Shown piece by piece: positions 7,563 through 16,932 of a stretch of 64,000 nucleotides of DNA. The notes under the pieces are model-generated. The model did no database searches. It had not been told where the DNA came from and was given only the letters and a program-made list of their open reading frames with translations. The stretch is taken from the NCBI RefSeq assembly GCF_000336575.1, contig NZ_AOPO01000002.1, positions 496,006 through 560,005 on the forward strand, written 5' to 3'. This stretch comes from Vreelandella titanicae BH1. Lineage in GTDB: Bacteria > Pseudomonadota > Gammaproteobacteria > Pseudomonadales > Halomonadaceae. Every line of letters begins with the position of its first letter. The stretch's first letter is position 1. A program made the translations under genes and the position numbers.

Positions 7563-7613
7563 TCAGAGACCTCTTTTAGAGCCCCTTTTCAGAGACCTAC
7601 TCCTCAGAGACCT
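7563..7613 (+). repeat. Three direct copies of TCAGAGACCT in the hemN leader
   Basis: Exact ten-base copies start at 7563, 7589 and 7604, ending ten bases before the hemN ATG. They lie downstream of the predicted promoter, so they would be transcribed. No known operator matches. They may be a leader element or leftovers of local slippage. Confidence 0.6.
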
Positions 7614-7622
7614 ATTCCAATC

Positions 7623-9008
7623 ATGCAAGATAAACTGCTCTTCAATCGTCCCCTGGTAGAGAAATATGACCGCCCAGGCCCGCGGTACACTTCTTATCCC
7701 ACTGCGCCCCAGTTTCATGCCGCGTTTGCCGAGGATGATTACCGTAGCGCCGCCGAGCGCAGTAATCGGGTCGCAGTACCCAAGCCGCTTTCGGTCTATG
7801 TGCATATCCCGTTCTGCAAAAGCCTTTGCTACTACTGCGCCTGCAACAAAATCATTACTCATAATACCGAGCGAGCTGCCGAATACCTCCAGTGGTTAAA
7901 ACAGGAGATACGTGTTCAGGGAGCGCTGTTCGATACCACCCGCCAAATGACCCAACTGCATCTGGGCGGCGGCACCCCAACCTACTTAAGCAATGCCCAG
8001 CTACGCGAACTGATGGCGGCGCTGGACGAAGCCTTTCACTTCGCCGCACCTGAAGAGCGTGAATTCTCGCTGGAGGTAGACCCTCGCACCGTGACACCCG
8101 AACAGGTGTACGAGCTCTACGCGCTGGGCTTCAATCGGTTGAGCTTCGGTGTGCAGGATTTCGATCACGACGTGCAGCAAGCTGTCAATCGCGTCCAGAG
8201 CGAAGAGCAGGTGGTATCCCTGGTCAAGGCTGCCCGCGAGGCGGGGTTTGAATCGGTCAGCGTTGACCTGATCTACGGTTTACCGCTGCAGACAGTGGCG
8301 AGTTTCGATACGACGCTAACCAAGATTATTGACCTGCAACCGGATCGCATTGCCGCTTATAGCTACGCCCATCTGCCCGAACTGTTTAAAGCTCAGCGGC
8401 TAATTCGCCCCGAAGACATGCCGCCACCCGAGCGCAAGCTGGAGCTGCTGGAGCTTACGATTAACCGCCTGACGTCTGCAGGATATGTCTACATCGGCAT
8501 GGATCACTTCGCCCTTCCGAATGACGAGCTGAGCCTGGCCCGTGAAAATGGCACTCTGCAGCGCAATTTTCAGGGCTACTCTACCCACGCCGACTGCGAC
8601 ATGATTGGGCTGGGCATTACTTCGATTGGCAAGGTGGGCGATACCTACAGCCAAAACGTCAAGGAAACTGCCCAGTATCAGCATCGTTTGGATGAAGGGC
8701 GTTTACCGGTCTTCCGTGGCTATCGCCTTAGCGATGACGACCGCCTGCGCCGCGATGTCATTAATACCCTGATGTGTCACGGCCGACTTGAATTTTCCGC
8801 TATTGAAGCCCGGCACAATGTCGATTTTCGCAGCTACTTCGCGAGTGCCTTGGCGAGCCTCGAAGAGATGGCGGACGACGGGTTAATTGCTTTGCGCGAC
8901 CATGAAATCGAGGTGCTGCCTTCAGGGAGGTTGATGATCCGCAACCTGGCCATGGCGTTCGACGCCTACCTGAAACCAACGGAAAACCGTTATTCGCGCA
9001 CGGTGTAA
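7623..9008 (+). CDS. hemN: Oxygen-independent coproporphyrinogen III dehydrogenase
   Basis: A 461-residue radical SAM enzyme that converts coproporphyrinogen III to protoporphyrinogen IX without oxygen, giving haem for anaerobic respiration. The cluster motif is HIPFCKSLCYYCACNK, with cysteines at 65, 69, 72 and 74. The RPGPRYTSYPTAPQF opening and GGGTPTYL are typical of true HemN rather than the HemW-type relatives. It is divergent from ubiUV and shares an Anr box with it. narG begins 174 bases downstream on the same strand and may be partly served by readthrough. Confidence 0.95.
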   Translation: MQDKLLFNRPLVEKYDRPGPRYTSYPTAPQFHAAFAEDDYRSAAERSNRVAVPKPLSVYVHIPFCKSLCYYCACNKIITHNTERAAEYLQWLKQEIRVQGALFDTTRQMTQLHLGGGTPTYLSNAQLRELMAALDEAFHFAAPEEREFSLEVDPRTVTPEQVYELYALGFNRLSFGVQDFDHDVQQAVNRVQSEEQVVSLVKAAREAGFESVSVDLIYGLPLQTVASFDTTLTKIIDLQPDRIAAYSYAHLPELFKAQRLIRPEDMPPPERKLELLELTINRLTSAGYVYIGMDHFALPNDELSLARENGTLQRNFQGYSTHADCDMIGLGITSIGKVGDTYSQNVKETAQYQHRLDEGRLPVFRGYRLSDDDRLRRDVINTLMCHGRLEFSAIEARHNVDFRSYFASALASLEEMADDGLIALRDHEIEVLPSGRLMIRNLAMAFDAYLKPTENRYSRTV

Positions 9009-9182
9009 TTTCAACAGTGCCAACCGTCTATTCCTTTACGTTGGCCGCTCTATCACCTTGGGGGTAGGCAGGGTGTATATGGAGGTAATCACGCAGTAAT
9101 TCGCTTGTCGATCACGCAGAATCCACTCCATGGAACCCGCACTGTCGGGTATGCAAATTTCCGAGGAGCCTGGAGATCGACC

Positions 9183-12100
9183 ATGAGTCACTTCATAGAT
9201 CGGCTGAATTTCTTCCGCAAGTCCCGCGAGCCTTTTGCCAACGAACACGGTGAGCTACGCAGCGAATCCCGCCAGTGGGAAGATAGTTATCGTGCCCGCT
9301 GGCAGCACGACAAAGTAGTACGCAGCACCCACGGGGTGAACTGCACCGGCTCCTGTAGCTGGAAGATCTACGTTAAGAACGGTTTAGTTACCTGGGAAAC
9401 CCAGCAGACTGACTACCCCCGTACCCGTCCCGACCTGCCTAACCATGAGCCGCGTGGCTGCCCCCGCGGCGCCAGCTACTCCTGGTATCTGTACAGCGCT
9501 AACCGCCTCAAGTACCCGTTGATCCGCAAGCCGTTGCTGGCGCTATGGCGCGAAGCGCTCAAGGCTAACCCAGATCCGGTCGACGCCTGGGCGTCTATTG
9601 TCGAAGACCCCGCCAAGACCAAACAGTACAAGCGTGCTCGCGGCATGGGCGGCTTCGTTCGCGGTAACTGGGACGAGCTCAACGAGCTGGTCGCTGCTTC
9701 TAACGTTTACACCGCCAAGCAGTACGGCCCCGACCGTATTCTCGGCTTCTCGCCGATTCCTGCCATGTCCATGGTCAGTTACGCCGCAGGTAGTCGCTAC
9801 CTCTCGCTGATTGGTGGCGTCTGCATGAGCTTCTACGACTGGTACTGCGATTTGCCGCCGGCGTCACCGATGACCTGGGGCGAGCAGACCGACGTACCTG
9901 AGTCCGCTGACTGGTACAACTCCGGCTACATTATTGCCTGGGGCTCCAACGTGCCCCAGACGCGTACCCCGGATGCCCACTTCTTTACCGAAGTACGTTA
10001 CAAGGGCACCAAGACGGTTTCGATCACCCCGGATTATGCCGAGGTTTCCAAACTCACCGACGAATGGCTCTCCGCCAAGCAGGGCACCGATGCCGCCCTG
10101 GCGATGGCCATGGGCCATGTCATCCTCAAAGAGTTCCACCTCGATAACCCGAGTGCTTACTTCACTGACTATGTGCGGCGCTATACCGACATGCCGTTCC
10201 TGGTGGAACTGGAAGTGCGTGAAGATGGCAGCTTCGCACCGGGCCGCCAACTGCGTGCCAGTGATTTTGATGCTGCCCTGGGCCAGGAAAACAATCCCGA
10301 GTGGAAAACCGTTGCCTGGGATGAAACCCGTGACCAGCTGGTGGTGCCACGCGGTTCCATCGGTTTCCGCTGGGGCGAAACCGGCGACGAAGTGGGCAAG
10401 TGGAACCTGGAATCGCTGGACGCCGCAGGCACTGAAATCAAGCCGTTACTCAGTTTGGTCAACCACCACGATAGCGTTGCGCGCGTAGCGTTTCCTTACT
10501 TTGGTGGCATTGAGCACGAGCACTTTGAGCACGTAAAAGGGGCCGGTGTTGGTGCTGCTGACGACCTGCTGTTCCACAATTTGCCCGCCAAACGCTTGAA
10601 GAGAGCCGATGGCAGCGAAATGCTGGCGGTCACCGTTTTTGATCTGATGTGTGCCAATTATGGTATCGACCGTGGTTTTGTCGGCGACGGCGAAGATGAT
10701 GGCGCGACCTCGTTTGATCAGATTCGTCCCTATACCCCCGCGTGGCAGGAGAAAATTACCGGTGTCCCAGCAGAGCAGTGCACCCGCATTGCCCGTGAAT
10801 TTGCCGATAATGCCAATAAAACCAACGGCCGTAGCATGATCATCGTTGGTGCCGGTATGAACCACTGGTACCACATGGACATGAACTACCGCGGCCTGAT
10901 TAACATGCTGGTCATGTGTGGTTGTATCGGTCAGAGCGGTGGCGGTTGGGCCCACTATGTTGGTCAGGAAAAACTGCGTCCGCAGACTGGCTGGACGCCT
11001 TTGGCCTTTGGCCTCGACTGGCAGCGCCCGCCGCGCCATATGAACTCTACTTCCTTCTTCTATAGTCACTCCTCCCAGTGGCGCTACGAGAAGCTTGAGA
11101 TTAAAGAAATTCTTTCGCCGTTGGCCAAGGCCGAGGATTACCCCGGTAGCCTGATTGACTTTAACGTGCGTGCTGAGCGCATGGGCTGGTTGCCGTCAGC
11201 ACCACAACTGGACACTAACCCGCTACGCCTGGCGAAAAAAGCCGAAGCCGCGGGTATGTCGACAGCCGACTATGCTGTTCAGCAGCTCAAGAGCGGTGAA
11301 CTGCGATTTGCAGCGGAAGACCCGGATGCGCCAGAGAACTTCCCGCGTAATATGTTCATCTGGCGCTCCAACCTGCTGGGTAGCTCCGGTAAGGGCCATG
11401 AGTACATGCTCAAGTACCTGCTGGGTACTCGCCACGGTATTCAGGGTAAAGACCTGGGTGACTTCGGCGGCCAGAAGCCCGAAGAAGTCGTATGGCGTGA
11501 CGAGGCGCCGGAAGGCAAGCTCGACCTGCTGGTGACGCTGGATTTCCGCATGTCCACCACCTGCCTCTACTCGGATATCGTGCTGCCTACGGCGACCTGG
11601 TATGAGAAGGACGACCTTAACACTTCTGACATGCACCCCTTTATTCACCCGTTGACTGCCGCCACCGACCCGGCCTGGGAATCGCGCAGCGACTGGGATA
11701 TTTACAAGGGCATTGCCAAGGCTTTCTCCAAGGTGTGTGTAGGCCACCTAGGCGAAGAGACCGACCTGGTCACTCTGCCGATGCAGCACGACTCGCCAGG
11801 AGAGTTGGCCCAACCGGCGGTGATGGATTGGAAGAAGGGCGAATGCGCGCCGATTCCCGGCAAGACCATGCCATCGCTGATTGAGGTTAAGCGCAACTAT
11901 CCCGAAACCTATGAGCGCTTCACTTCTGTTGGGCCGCTGCTGGAAAGCATCGGTAACGGCGGCAAGGGCATCGCCTGGAATACCGATGCTGAAGTCGAGC
12001 TGCTGGGAAAACTCAACCATCGCAAACTGGATGGCCCGCATAAAGGGCGGCCGTTGATCGACAGCGCTATTGATGCTGCCGAGATGATTCTGACCCTGGC

Positions 12101-12965
12101 ACCGGAAACCAACGGCGCCGTGGCAGTAAAAGCGTGGGATGCACTCTCCAAAATTACCGGGCGTGACCATACCCACCTGGCAAGGCCCAAACATGACGAA
12201 AAAATCCGCTTTCGCGATGTCGTCGCCCAGCCGCGTAAGATTATCTCCAGCCCGACCTGGTCCGGCCTCGAGGATGAACATGTCTCCTATAACGCCGGCT
12301 ACACCAACGTTCACGAGCTGATTCCCTGGCGCACCGTGAGTGGCCGTCAGCAGTTCTATCAGGATCACGCCTGGATGCGCGCTTTCGGCGAAAGCCTGCT
12401 GGTCTATCGTCCGCCCATCGATACCAAGGCGGCCAAAGGCTTCCAGCTTCCCGCCGACAACGGCTTCAAGAGCAAGGCGCTGAACTTTCTCACGCCGCAC
12501 CAGAAGTGGGGCATCCACTCCACTTACTCGGACAACCTGCTGATGTTGACGCTTAACCGAGGCGGCCCGGTGGTGTGGCTCTCCGAGGCGGACGCGGCTG
12601 AGATCGATATCGAGGACAACGACTGGATCGAGGTCTACAACGCCAACGGCTCGATTGCCGCGCGGGCAGTGGTCAGCCAGCGGGTCAAGGCGGGCATGGT
12701 GATGATGTACCACGCCCAGGAGCGCAACGTGAACGTCCCTGGCTCTGAGGTCACCGGTACGCGGGGCGGTATTCACAACTCGGTCACCCGTGTCTGCCCC
12801 AAGCCAACCCATATGATCGGCGGCTACGCGCAGCTCTCTTACAGTTTTAATTACTACGGCACCGTCGGCTCAAATCGCGATGAGTTCGTGTTAGTGCGCA
12901 AGATGAAACACGTTGACTGGCTGGATGGTGAAGGCAATGACAGCGTTCAGGAGGCCGTGAAATGA
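9183..12965 (+). CDS. narG: Respiratory nitrate reductase alpha subunit
   Basis: A 1260-residue molybdenum catalytic subunit that reduces nitrate to nitrite on the cytoplasmic face of the membrane. His50, Cys54, Cys58 and Cys93 match the FS0 cluster ligands of E. coli NarG, and the molybdenum-ligand aspartate sits in YCDLPP near residue 223. I start at the ATG at 9183, giving MSHFIDRLNFF, with GGAG upstream; a TTG at 9105 would add 26 unlikely residues. The 174-base gap after hemN holds no convincing Anr box. No narK or narXL is in the window. The narH start overlaps the stop. Confidence 0.97.
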   Translation: MSHFIDRLNFFRKSREPFANEHGELRSESRQWEDSYRARWQHDKVVRSTHGVNCTGSCSWKIYVKNGLVTWETQQTDYPRTRPDLPNHEPRGCPRGASYSWYLYSANRLKYPLIRKPLLALWREALKANPDPVDAWASIVEDPAKTKQYKRARGMGGFVRGNWDELNELVAASNVYTAKQYGPDRILGFSPIPAMSMVSYAAGSRYLSLIGGVCMSFYDWYCDLPPASPMTWGEQTDVPESADWYNSGYIIAWGSNVPQTRTPDAHFFTEVRYKGTKTVSITPDYAEVSKLTDEWLSAKQGTDAALAMAMGHVILKEFHLDNPSAYFTDYVRRYTDMPFLVELEVREDGSFAPGRQLRASDFDAALGQENNPEWKTVAWDETRDQLVVPRGSIGFRWGETGDEVGKWNLESLDAAGTEIKPLLSLVNHHDSVARVAFPYFGGIEHEHFEHVKGAGVGAADDLLFHNLPAKRLKRADGSEMLAVTVFDLMCANYGIDRGFVGDGEDDGATSFDQIRPYTPAWQEKITGVPAEQCTRIAREFADNANKTNGRSMIIVGAGMNHWYHMDMNYRGLINMLVMCGCIGQSGGGWAHYVGQEKLRPQTGWTPLAFGLDWQRPPRHMNSTSFFYSHSSQWRYEKLEIKEILSPLAKAEDYPGSLIDFNVRAERMGWLPSAPQLDTNPLRLAKKAEAAGMSTADYAVQQLKSGELRFAAEDPDAPENFPRNMFIWRSNLLGSSGKGHEYMLKYLLGTRHGIQGKDLGDFGGQKPEEVVWRDEAPEGKLDLLVTLDFRMSTTCLYSDIVLPTATWYEKDDLNTSDMHPFIHPLTAATDPAWESRSDWDIYKGIAKAFSKVCVGHLGEETDLVTLPMQHDSPGELAQPAVMDWKKGECAPIPGKTMPSLIEVKRNYPETYERFTSVGPLLESIGNGGKGIAWNTDAEVELLGKLNHRKLDGPHKGRPLIDSAIDAAEMILTLAPETNGAVAVKAWDALSKITGRDHTHLARPKHDEKIRFRDVVAQPRKIISSPTWSGLEDEHVSYNAGYTNVHELIPWRTVSGRQQFYQDHAWMRAFGESLLVYRPPIDTKAAKGFQLPADNGFKSKALNFLTPHQKWGIHSTYSDNLLMLTLNRGGPVVWLSEADAAEIDIEDNDWIEVYNANGSIAARAVVSQRVKAGMVMMYHAQERNVNVPGSEVTGTRGGIHNSVTRVCPKPTHMIGGYAQLSYSFNYYGTVGSNRDEFVLVRKMKHVDWLDGEGNDSVQEAVK

Positions 12966-14524
12966 AAATTCGTTCCCAGGTAGGCATGGTTCTCAACCTT
13001 GATAAGTGTATTGGTTGCCACACCTGTTCAGTGACCTGCAAAAATGTCTGGACCAGTCGCGAAGGTATGGAGTACGCCTGGTTCAACAATGTCGAGACCA
13101 AGCCCGGTATCGGCTATCCCAAAGAGTGGGAGAACCAGGCCAAGTGGAAGGGCGGCTGGATGCGCCGTAACGATGGTCGGATTGAACCGCGTATTGGTGG
13201 CAAATGGCGGGTGCTGGCGAACATTTTCGCCAACCCCGACCTGCCCGAGATGGATGACTACTATGAGCCGTTCACTTTCGACTACCAACACCTGCATACC
13301 GCCAAGATCGGTGAGCACCAGCCGGTGGCGCGTCCGCGCTCGCTGATTTCCGGTCAGCGTATGAAAAAGATCGAATGGGGCCCGAACTGGGAAGAGATTC
13401 TTGGCACCGAGTTCGCCAAGCGGCGCAAAGACGCCAACTTCGACAAGGTGCAGGCAGATATTTACGGCCAGTTCGAAAACACCTTCATGATGTATCTGCC
13501 GCGCCTGTGCGAGCACTGCTTGAACCCAACCTGTGTAGCGGCTTGCCCCAGTGGTGCGATCTACAAGCGGGAAGAGGACGGTATCGTTCTAATCGACCAG
13601 GACAAGTGCCGTGGCTGGCGTATGTGTATCTCCGGCTGCCCCTACAAGAAGATCTACTACAACTGGAAAAGCGGTAAGTCCGAGAAGTGTATTTTCTGCT
13701 ACCCGCGTATCGAGGCCGGTCAGCCGACCATCTGCTCCGAGACCTGTGTGGGCCGCATTCGCTATCTCGGCGTGCTGCTGTATGACGCTGATCGGATCGA
13801 GGAAGTGGCAAGCTCCCCTGACGAGCGTGATCTCTACCACCGCCAGTGCGAGATTTTCCTAGATCCCAACGATCCGGAAGTGATTGCCCAGGCCAAGCGG
13901 GATGGCATCCAGGATAACGTCATCAAAGCCGCCCAGGCCTCACCGGTTTACAAGATGGCTATCGACTGGGGATTGGCGCTGCCGCTGCACCCGGAATACC
14001 GCACGCTGCCGATGGTGTGGTACGTGCCGCCGCTGTCGCCGATTCAGTCCGCCGCTGAGGCGGGGCATGTAGAGTTCGATGGCATCCTGCCCAAGATCGA
14101 ATCACTGCGTATCCCGGTGAAGTACCTGGCTAACCTGTTGACAGCCGGTGAAGAGGAGCCCGTGGTATTGGCACTCAAGCGCTTGATGGCGATGCGTGTC
14201 TACATGCGCGGCAAGCACGTGGATGGCGCCCCTAATGCCGAGGTGCTCGACGCCGTAGGTCTGAGCGTAGCCCAGGTGGAAGAAATGTACCGCTACCTGG
14301 CCATTGCCAACTACGAGGATCGTTTCGTGATCCCCACCAGCCATCGTGAGATGGCAACCGAAGCCTTCCCCGAGCGGGGTGGATGTGGCTTTACCTTTGG
14401 TGATGGTTGCCACGGTGAGAGCCAGCCCAACCTATTTAACGGCCGTAAGCAGACCAGCGTTTTGGTAAAACCGGTAGAGGTCTTCGACCCACAGCCACAA
14501 CTTGAGGAGTCTCGTCATGACTGA
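12962..14524 (+). CDS. narH: Respiratory nitrate reductase beta subunit
   Basis: A 520-residue electron-transfer subunit carrying three [4Fe-4S] clusters and one [3Fe-4S] cluster between NarI and NarG. The first ligand run is CIGCHTCSVTC at residues 16-26. Further runs include CEHCLNPTCVAAC and CRGWRMCISGC, where tryptophan replaces the fourth cysteine and gives the [3Fe-4S] site. The ATG overlaps the narG stop as ATGA, a sign of translational coupling. It overlaps narJ by eight bases. Confidence 0.97.
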   Translation: MKIRSQVGMVLNLDKCIGCHTCSVTCKNVWTSREGMEYAWFNNVETKPGIGYPKEWENQAKWKGGWMRRNDGRIEPRIGGKWRVLANIFANPDLPEMDDYYEPFTFDYQHLHTAKIGEHQPVARPRSLISGQRMKKIEWGPNWEEILGTEFAKRRKDANFDKVQADIYGQFENTFMMYLPRLCEHCLNPTCVAACPSGAIYKREEDGIVLIDQDKCRGWRMCISGCPYKKIYYNWKSGKSEKCIFCYPRIEAGQPTICSETCVGRIRYLGVLLYDADRIEEVASSPDERDLYHRQCEIFLDPNDPEVIAQAKRDGIQDNVIKAAQASPVYKMAIDWGLALPLHPEYRTLPMVWYVPPLSPIQSAAEAGHVEFDGILPKIESLRIPVKYLANLLTAGEEEPVVLALKRLMAMRVYMRGKHVDGAPNAEVLDAVGLSVAQVEEMYRYLAIANYEDRFVIPTSHREMATEAFPERGGCGFTFGDGCHGESQPNLFNGRKQTSVLVKPVEVFDPQPQLEESRHD

Positions 14525-15329
14525 AGCCGCTACCCAATCGCCGACCCCGGTAGAGCCGTCGTTCGAACCGCTACAGGGTATGCGTAGCCTACGCGTACTG
14601 GCCCGCCTGCTCGATTACCCGACCCAGGAACTGCAGGATGCCAGCGGCGAGCTCATCGAAATTCTCAATGCCGAACGCCGCCTGGGGGCGGCTCTCAAAT
14701 CGTCGCTAATGGAGTGGTGTCAGCGTCTCCAAGAGGGCGACCTGCTTGAGCTGCAGGCCGAGTACGTCGCCATGTTCGATAAGGGGCGGGCTACGTCGCT
14801 GCTGCTATTCGAGCACGTTCACGGTGAATCCCGCGATCGTGGTCAGGCCATGGTCGATCTTATGGCCGAATATAGCGCGGCCGGTTTCGAACTGGATGCC
14901 CGGGAGCTGCCGGACCATATACCGGTATTTCTTGAATACCTTTCGATGTGCGACGACGCCGAGATCGGCCGTTGGTTGGGCGAAATACGTCATATCCTGG
15001 CGCTGCTCACCGCGCGGCTGGAGGAGCGCGGAGCGGATCACGCCCTGGTGCCGCTATCACTCTTGGCGTTAATTGGGGCCGAGGGCGATGTCGAAGAGCA
15101 TCGGCCCCAGGTCAAAAAAGAAGCGCCTGATAACACCCCCGAAGCCTTGGACGCCGTATGGGAAGAAGAAGCGGTGCGTTTCTCGGCAACCTCTGACGAA
15201 GACTGCGCGCTGCAGTCTGCCGAAGGCCGCCGCTTGGCCGAGCGCAAACACACCGTTCAGAGCCAGCCGGTACGCATTATGCCTGCTCCGTCTTTAAATG
15301 CCTCTTCCGCTCCTTCCGCCGATCGTTAA
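14517..15329 (+). CDS. narJ: Nitrate reductase molybdenum cofactor assembly chaperone
   Basis: A 270-residue NarJ chaperone. It binds apo-NarG during cofactor insertion and membrane docking and is not part of the mature enzyme. LARLLDYPTQEL and EYVAMFDKGRATSLLLFEHV are family signatures. An upstream TTG (14502) is open, but the ATG at 14517, with GAGGAG before it and overlapping the narH stop, is preferred. The polar tail after residue 195 is longer than in E. coli NarJ (236 residues in total) and probably disordered. Confidence 0.95.
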   Translation: MTEAATQSPTPVEPSFEPLQGMRSLRVLARLLDYPTQELQDASGELIEILNAERRLGAALKSSLMEWCQRLQEGDLLELQAEYVAMFDKGRATSLLLFEHVHGESRDRGQAMVDLMAEYSAAGFELDARELPDHIPVFLEYLSMCDDAEIGRWLGEIRHILALLTARLEERGADHALVPLSLLALIGAEGDVEEHRPQVKKEAPDNTPEALDAVWEEEAVRFSATSDEDCALQSAEGRRLAERKHTVQSQPVRIMPAPSLNASSAPSADR

Positions 15330-15342
15330 TAGGAGAATCACC

Positions 15343-16035
15343 ATGTATGACGCGATTGCGCATTACTTAACCCATCTGATCTACGGTTACTACCCCTATC
15401 TCGCGGGCACGGTGTTTCTGCTTGGCAGCCTGCTCCGTTTTGATCATGGTCAGTACACCTGGAAGACCGGTTCTAGCCAGATGCTCTCTTCAAAGAATAT
15501 GCGCCTGGGCAGCAACCTGTTTCATATCGGTATTATCGTGATTTTCTTCGGCCATCTGGTGGGCATGCTCACACCGCACTGGGTCTATGAACCGTTCCTG
15601 CACGCCGGTACTAAACAGCTAGTGGCTATCGTGGTGGGCGGTATTGCCGGTGCCATGTGCGTGGTGGGCGGCGCCATGTTGCTCTATCGCCGCTTGGCCA
15701 ACCCACGCGTAAAGGCGTCGTCGAGCATGATGGATACCTTGATCCTGGGCTTGATCGTCTTACAGGCGTGCCTGGGTATGGTGACCATCATCTTCTCGTT
15801 GGGCCATATGGACGGCGAGATGATGCTGACACTCTCCAGCTGGGCGCAGTCGATTGTCTTCTTCAGCGGCGGTGCGGCGGACTACATGCAGGAAGTGTCA
15901 TGGATCTACAAACTGCATATCTTTATCGGCTTAACCATCATCCTGCTGTTCCCGTTTTCGCGGCTGGTGCATGTGTGGAGCGCGCCGTTCGGCTATGTAA
16001 CCCGGCGCTATCAGCTTGTCCGCCGTCGTGGCTAA
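15343..16035 (+). CDS. narI: Respiratory nitrate reductase gamma subunit (cytochrome b)
   Basis: A 230-residue integral membrane dihaem cytochrome that oxidises quinol and passes electrons to NarH. Five hydrophobic segments are visible. His61 and His71 (ten apart) and His192 and His210 (eighteen apart) reproduce the spacing of the haem ligands of E. coli NarI (56/66 and 187/205). The frame is open from 15298, but the ATG at 15343 follows GGAG and gives the expected N-terminus MYDAIAHYLT. It starts 13 bases after narJ. Confidence 0.96.
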   Translation: MYDAIAHYLTHLIYGYYPYLAGTVFLLGSLLRFDHGQYTWKTGSSQMLSSKNMRLGSNLFHIGIIVIFFGHLVGMLTPHWVYEPFLHAGTKQLVAIVVGGIAGAMCVVGGAMLLYRRLANPRVKASSSMMDTLILGLIVLQACLGMVTIIFSLGHMDGEMMLTLSSWAQSIVFFSGGAADYMQEVSWIYKLHIFIGLTIILLFPFSRLVHVWSAPFGYVTRRYQLVRRRG

Positions 16036-16075
16036 AAACTGGCTTGTGCTCGGCCAGGCCTAGAGGAGAAATAAC

Positions 16076-16897
16076 ATGCAGATGATTGATATCGAACAGC
16101 TACCTGGGGGCGTCGCTGCGCCTCCGGTACGTGTCGGTGACACCCCTATCGATGAAGCAACGATTGCGTTGGAGATGCAGTACCACCCCGCCGAAACGTC
16201 GGGGGAGGCCCAGCTTCAGGCGGCCCGCGCCCTGGTGGTCAGGGAACTGCTGCGCCAGCGAGCCAACGTCCTGGGCCTACTGTCGAGGCAGGAAACTAAC
16301 GAAGCACAGGAAGATGCGGCGATTGCTGCCTTGCTCGAACAGGAGCTTGAGGTGCCGGAACCGGGGGAAACAGATTGCCAGCGCTTTTTTGAGACCCACC
16401 GCGAGCGCTTCAGCGAACCAGTGCAGTTACGCGTTCGGCATATCCTGCTCGCGGCCGCACCCGATGACTCCCAGGGTCGCGACGACGCTTACCAGCTTGG
16501 TGAAAAGCTACTCGAACAGCTTAAGCAGATACCCGAACGGTTTGCCGAATTTGCTCAACACCACTCCGCGTGCCCTTCAAAAGAGCTGGATGGTGATTTG
16601 GGCTGGCTGGTGCCAGGGCAGACTGTTCCGGAGTTGGATCGCGCTTTGCAGCACTTACCCGAAGGTCTACACGAGCGCCCCTTGGCGTCTCGCTATGGTT
16701 GGCATGTGGTGAGTATTGACGAGCGGCGAGACGGTAGGGCGTTACCTTTCGATCAAGTGATTGACCGGGTGCGCCATAGCCTACGGGAACAGGCAACTCG
16801 ACGTGCGCTGCGTCACTATTTGCTGGCGTTAGAGAGCGAAATAGGCGTCGAAGGGATTGTTCTGGATGACGATGCTGGCGGCAGCTTGATGCAATAG
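16076..16897 (+). CDS. Parvulin-type peptidyl-prolyl isomerase of the nar operon
   Basis: A 273-residue protein with a PpiC/parvulin domain at about residues 115-220. LRVRHILLAA opens the domain and LGWLVPGQTVPELDRAL and RYGWHVVSIDER close it. An N-terminal helical region of about 110 residues precedes it, as in SurA/NifM-like proteins. No signal peptide is seen, so it should act in the cytoplasm. A similar gene follows narI in Pseudomonas nar operons. A role in folding NarGH or NarJ clients is inferred from position only. AGAGGAG precedes the ATG. Confidence 0.85.
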   Translation: MQMIDIEQLPGGVAAPPVRVGDTPIDEATIALEMQYHPAETSGEAQLQAARALVVRELLRQRANVLGLLSRQETNEAQEDAAIAALLEQELEVPEPGETDCQRFFETHRERFSEPVQLRVRHILLAAAPDDSQGRDDAYQLGEKLLEQLKQIPERFAEFAQHHSACPSKELDGDLGWLVPGQTVPELDRALQHLPEGLHERPLASRYGWHVVSIDERRDGRALPFDQVIDRVRHSLREQATRRALRHYLLALESEIGVEGIVLDDDAGGSLMQ

Positions 16898-16932
16898 CTT
16901 GAAGCAATAGCAAAGCTAATAGGAGAGGCTTG

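Noticed and set aside
9105-9182. Longer NarG start at a TTG
   Set aside because: The extra 26 residues do not resemble NarG N-termini, whereas the ATG at 9183 gives the standard start with a ribosome-binding site and matches E. coli ligand numbering.
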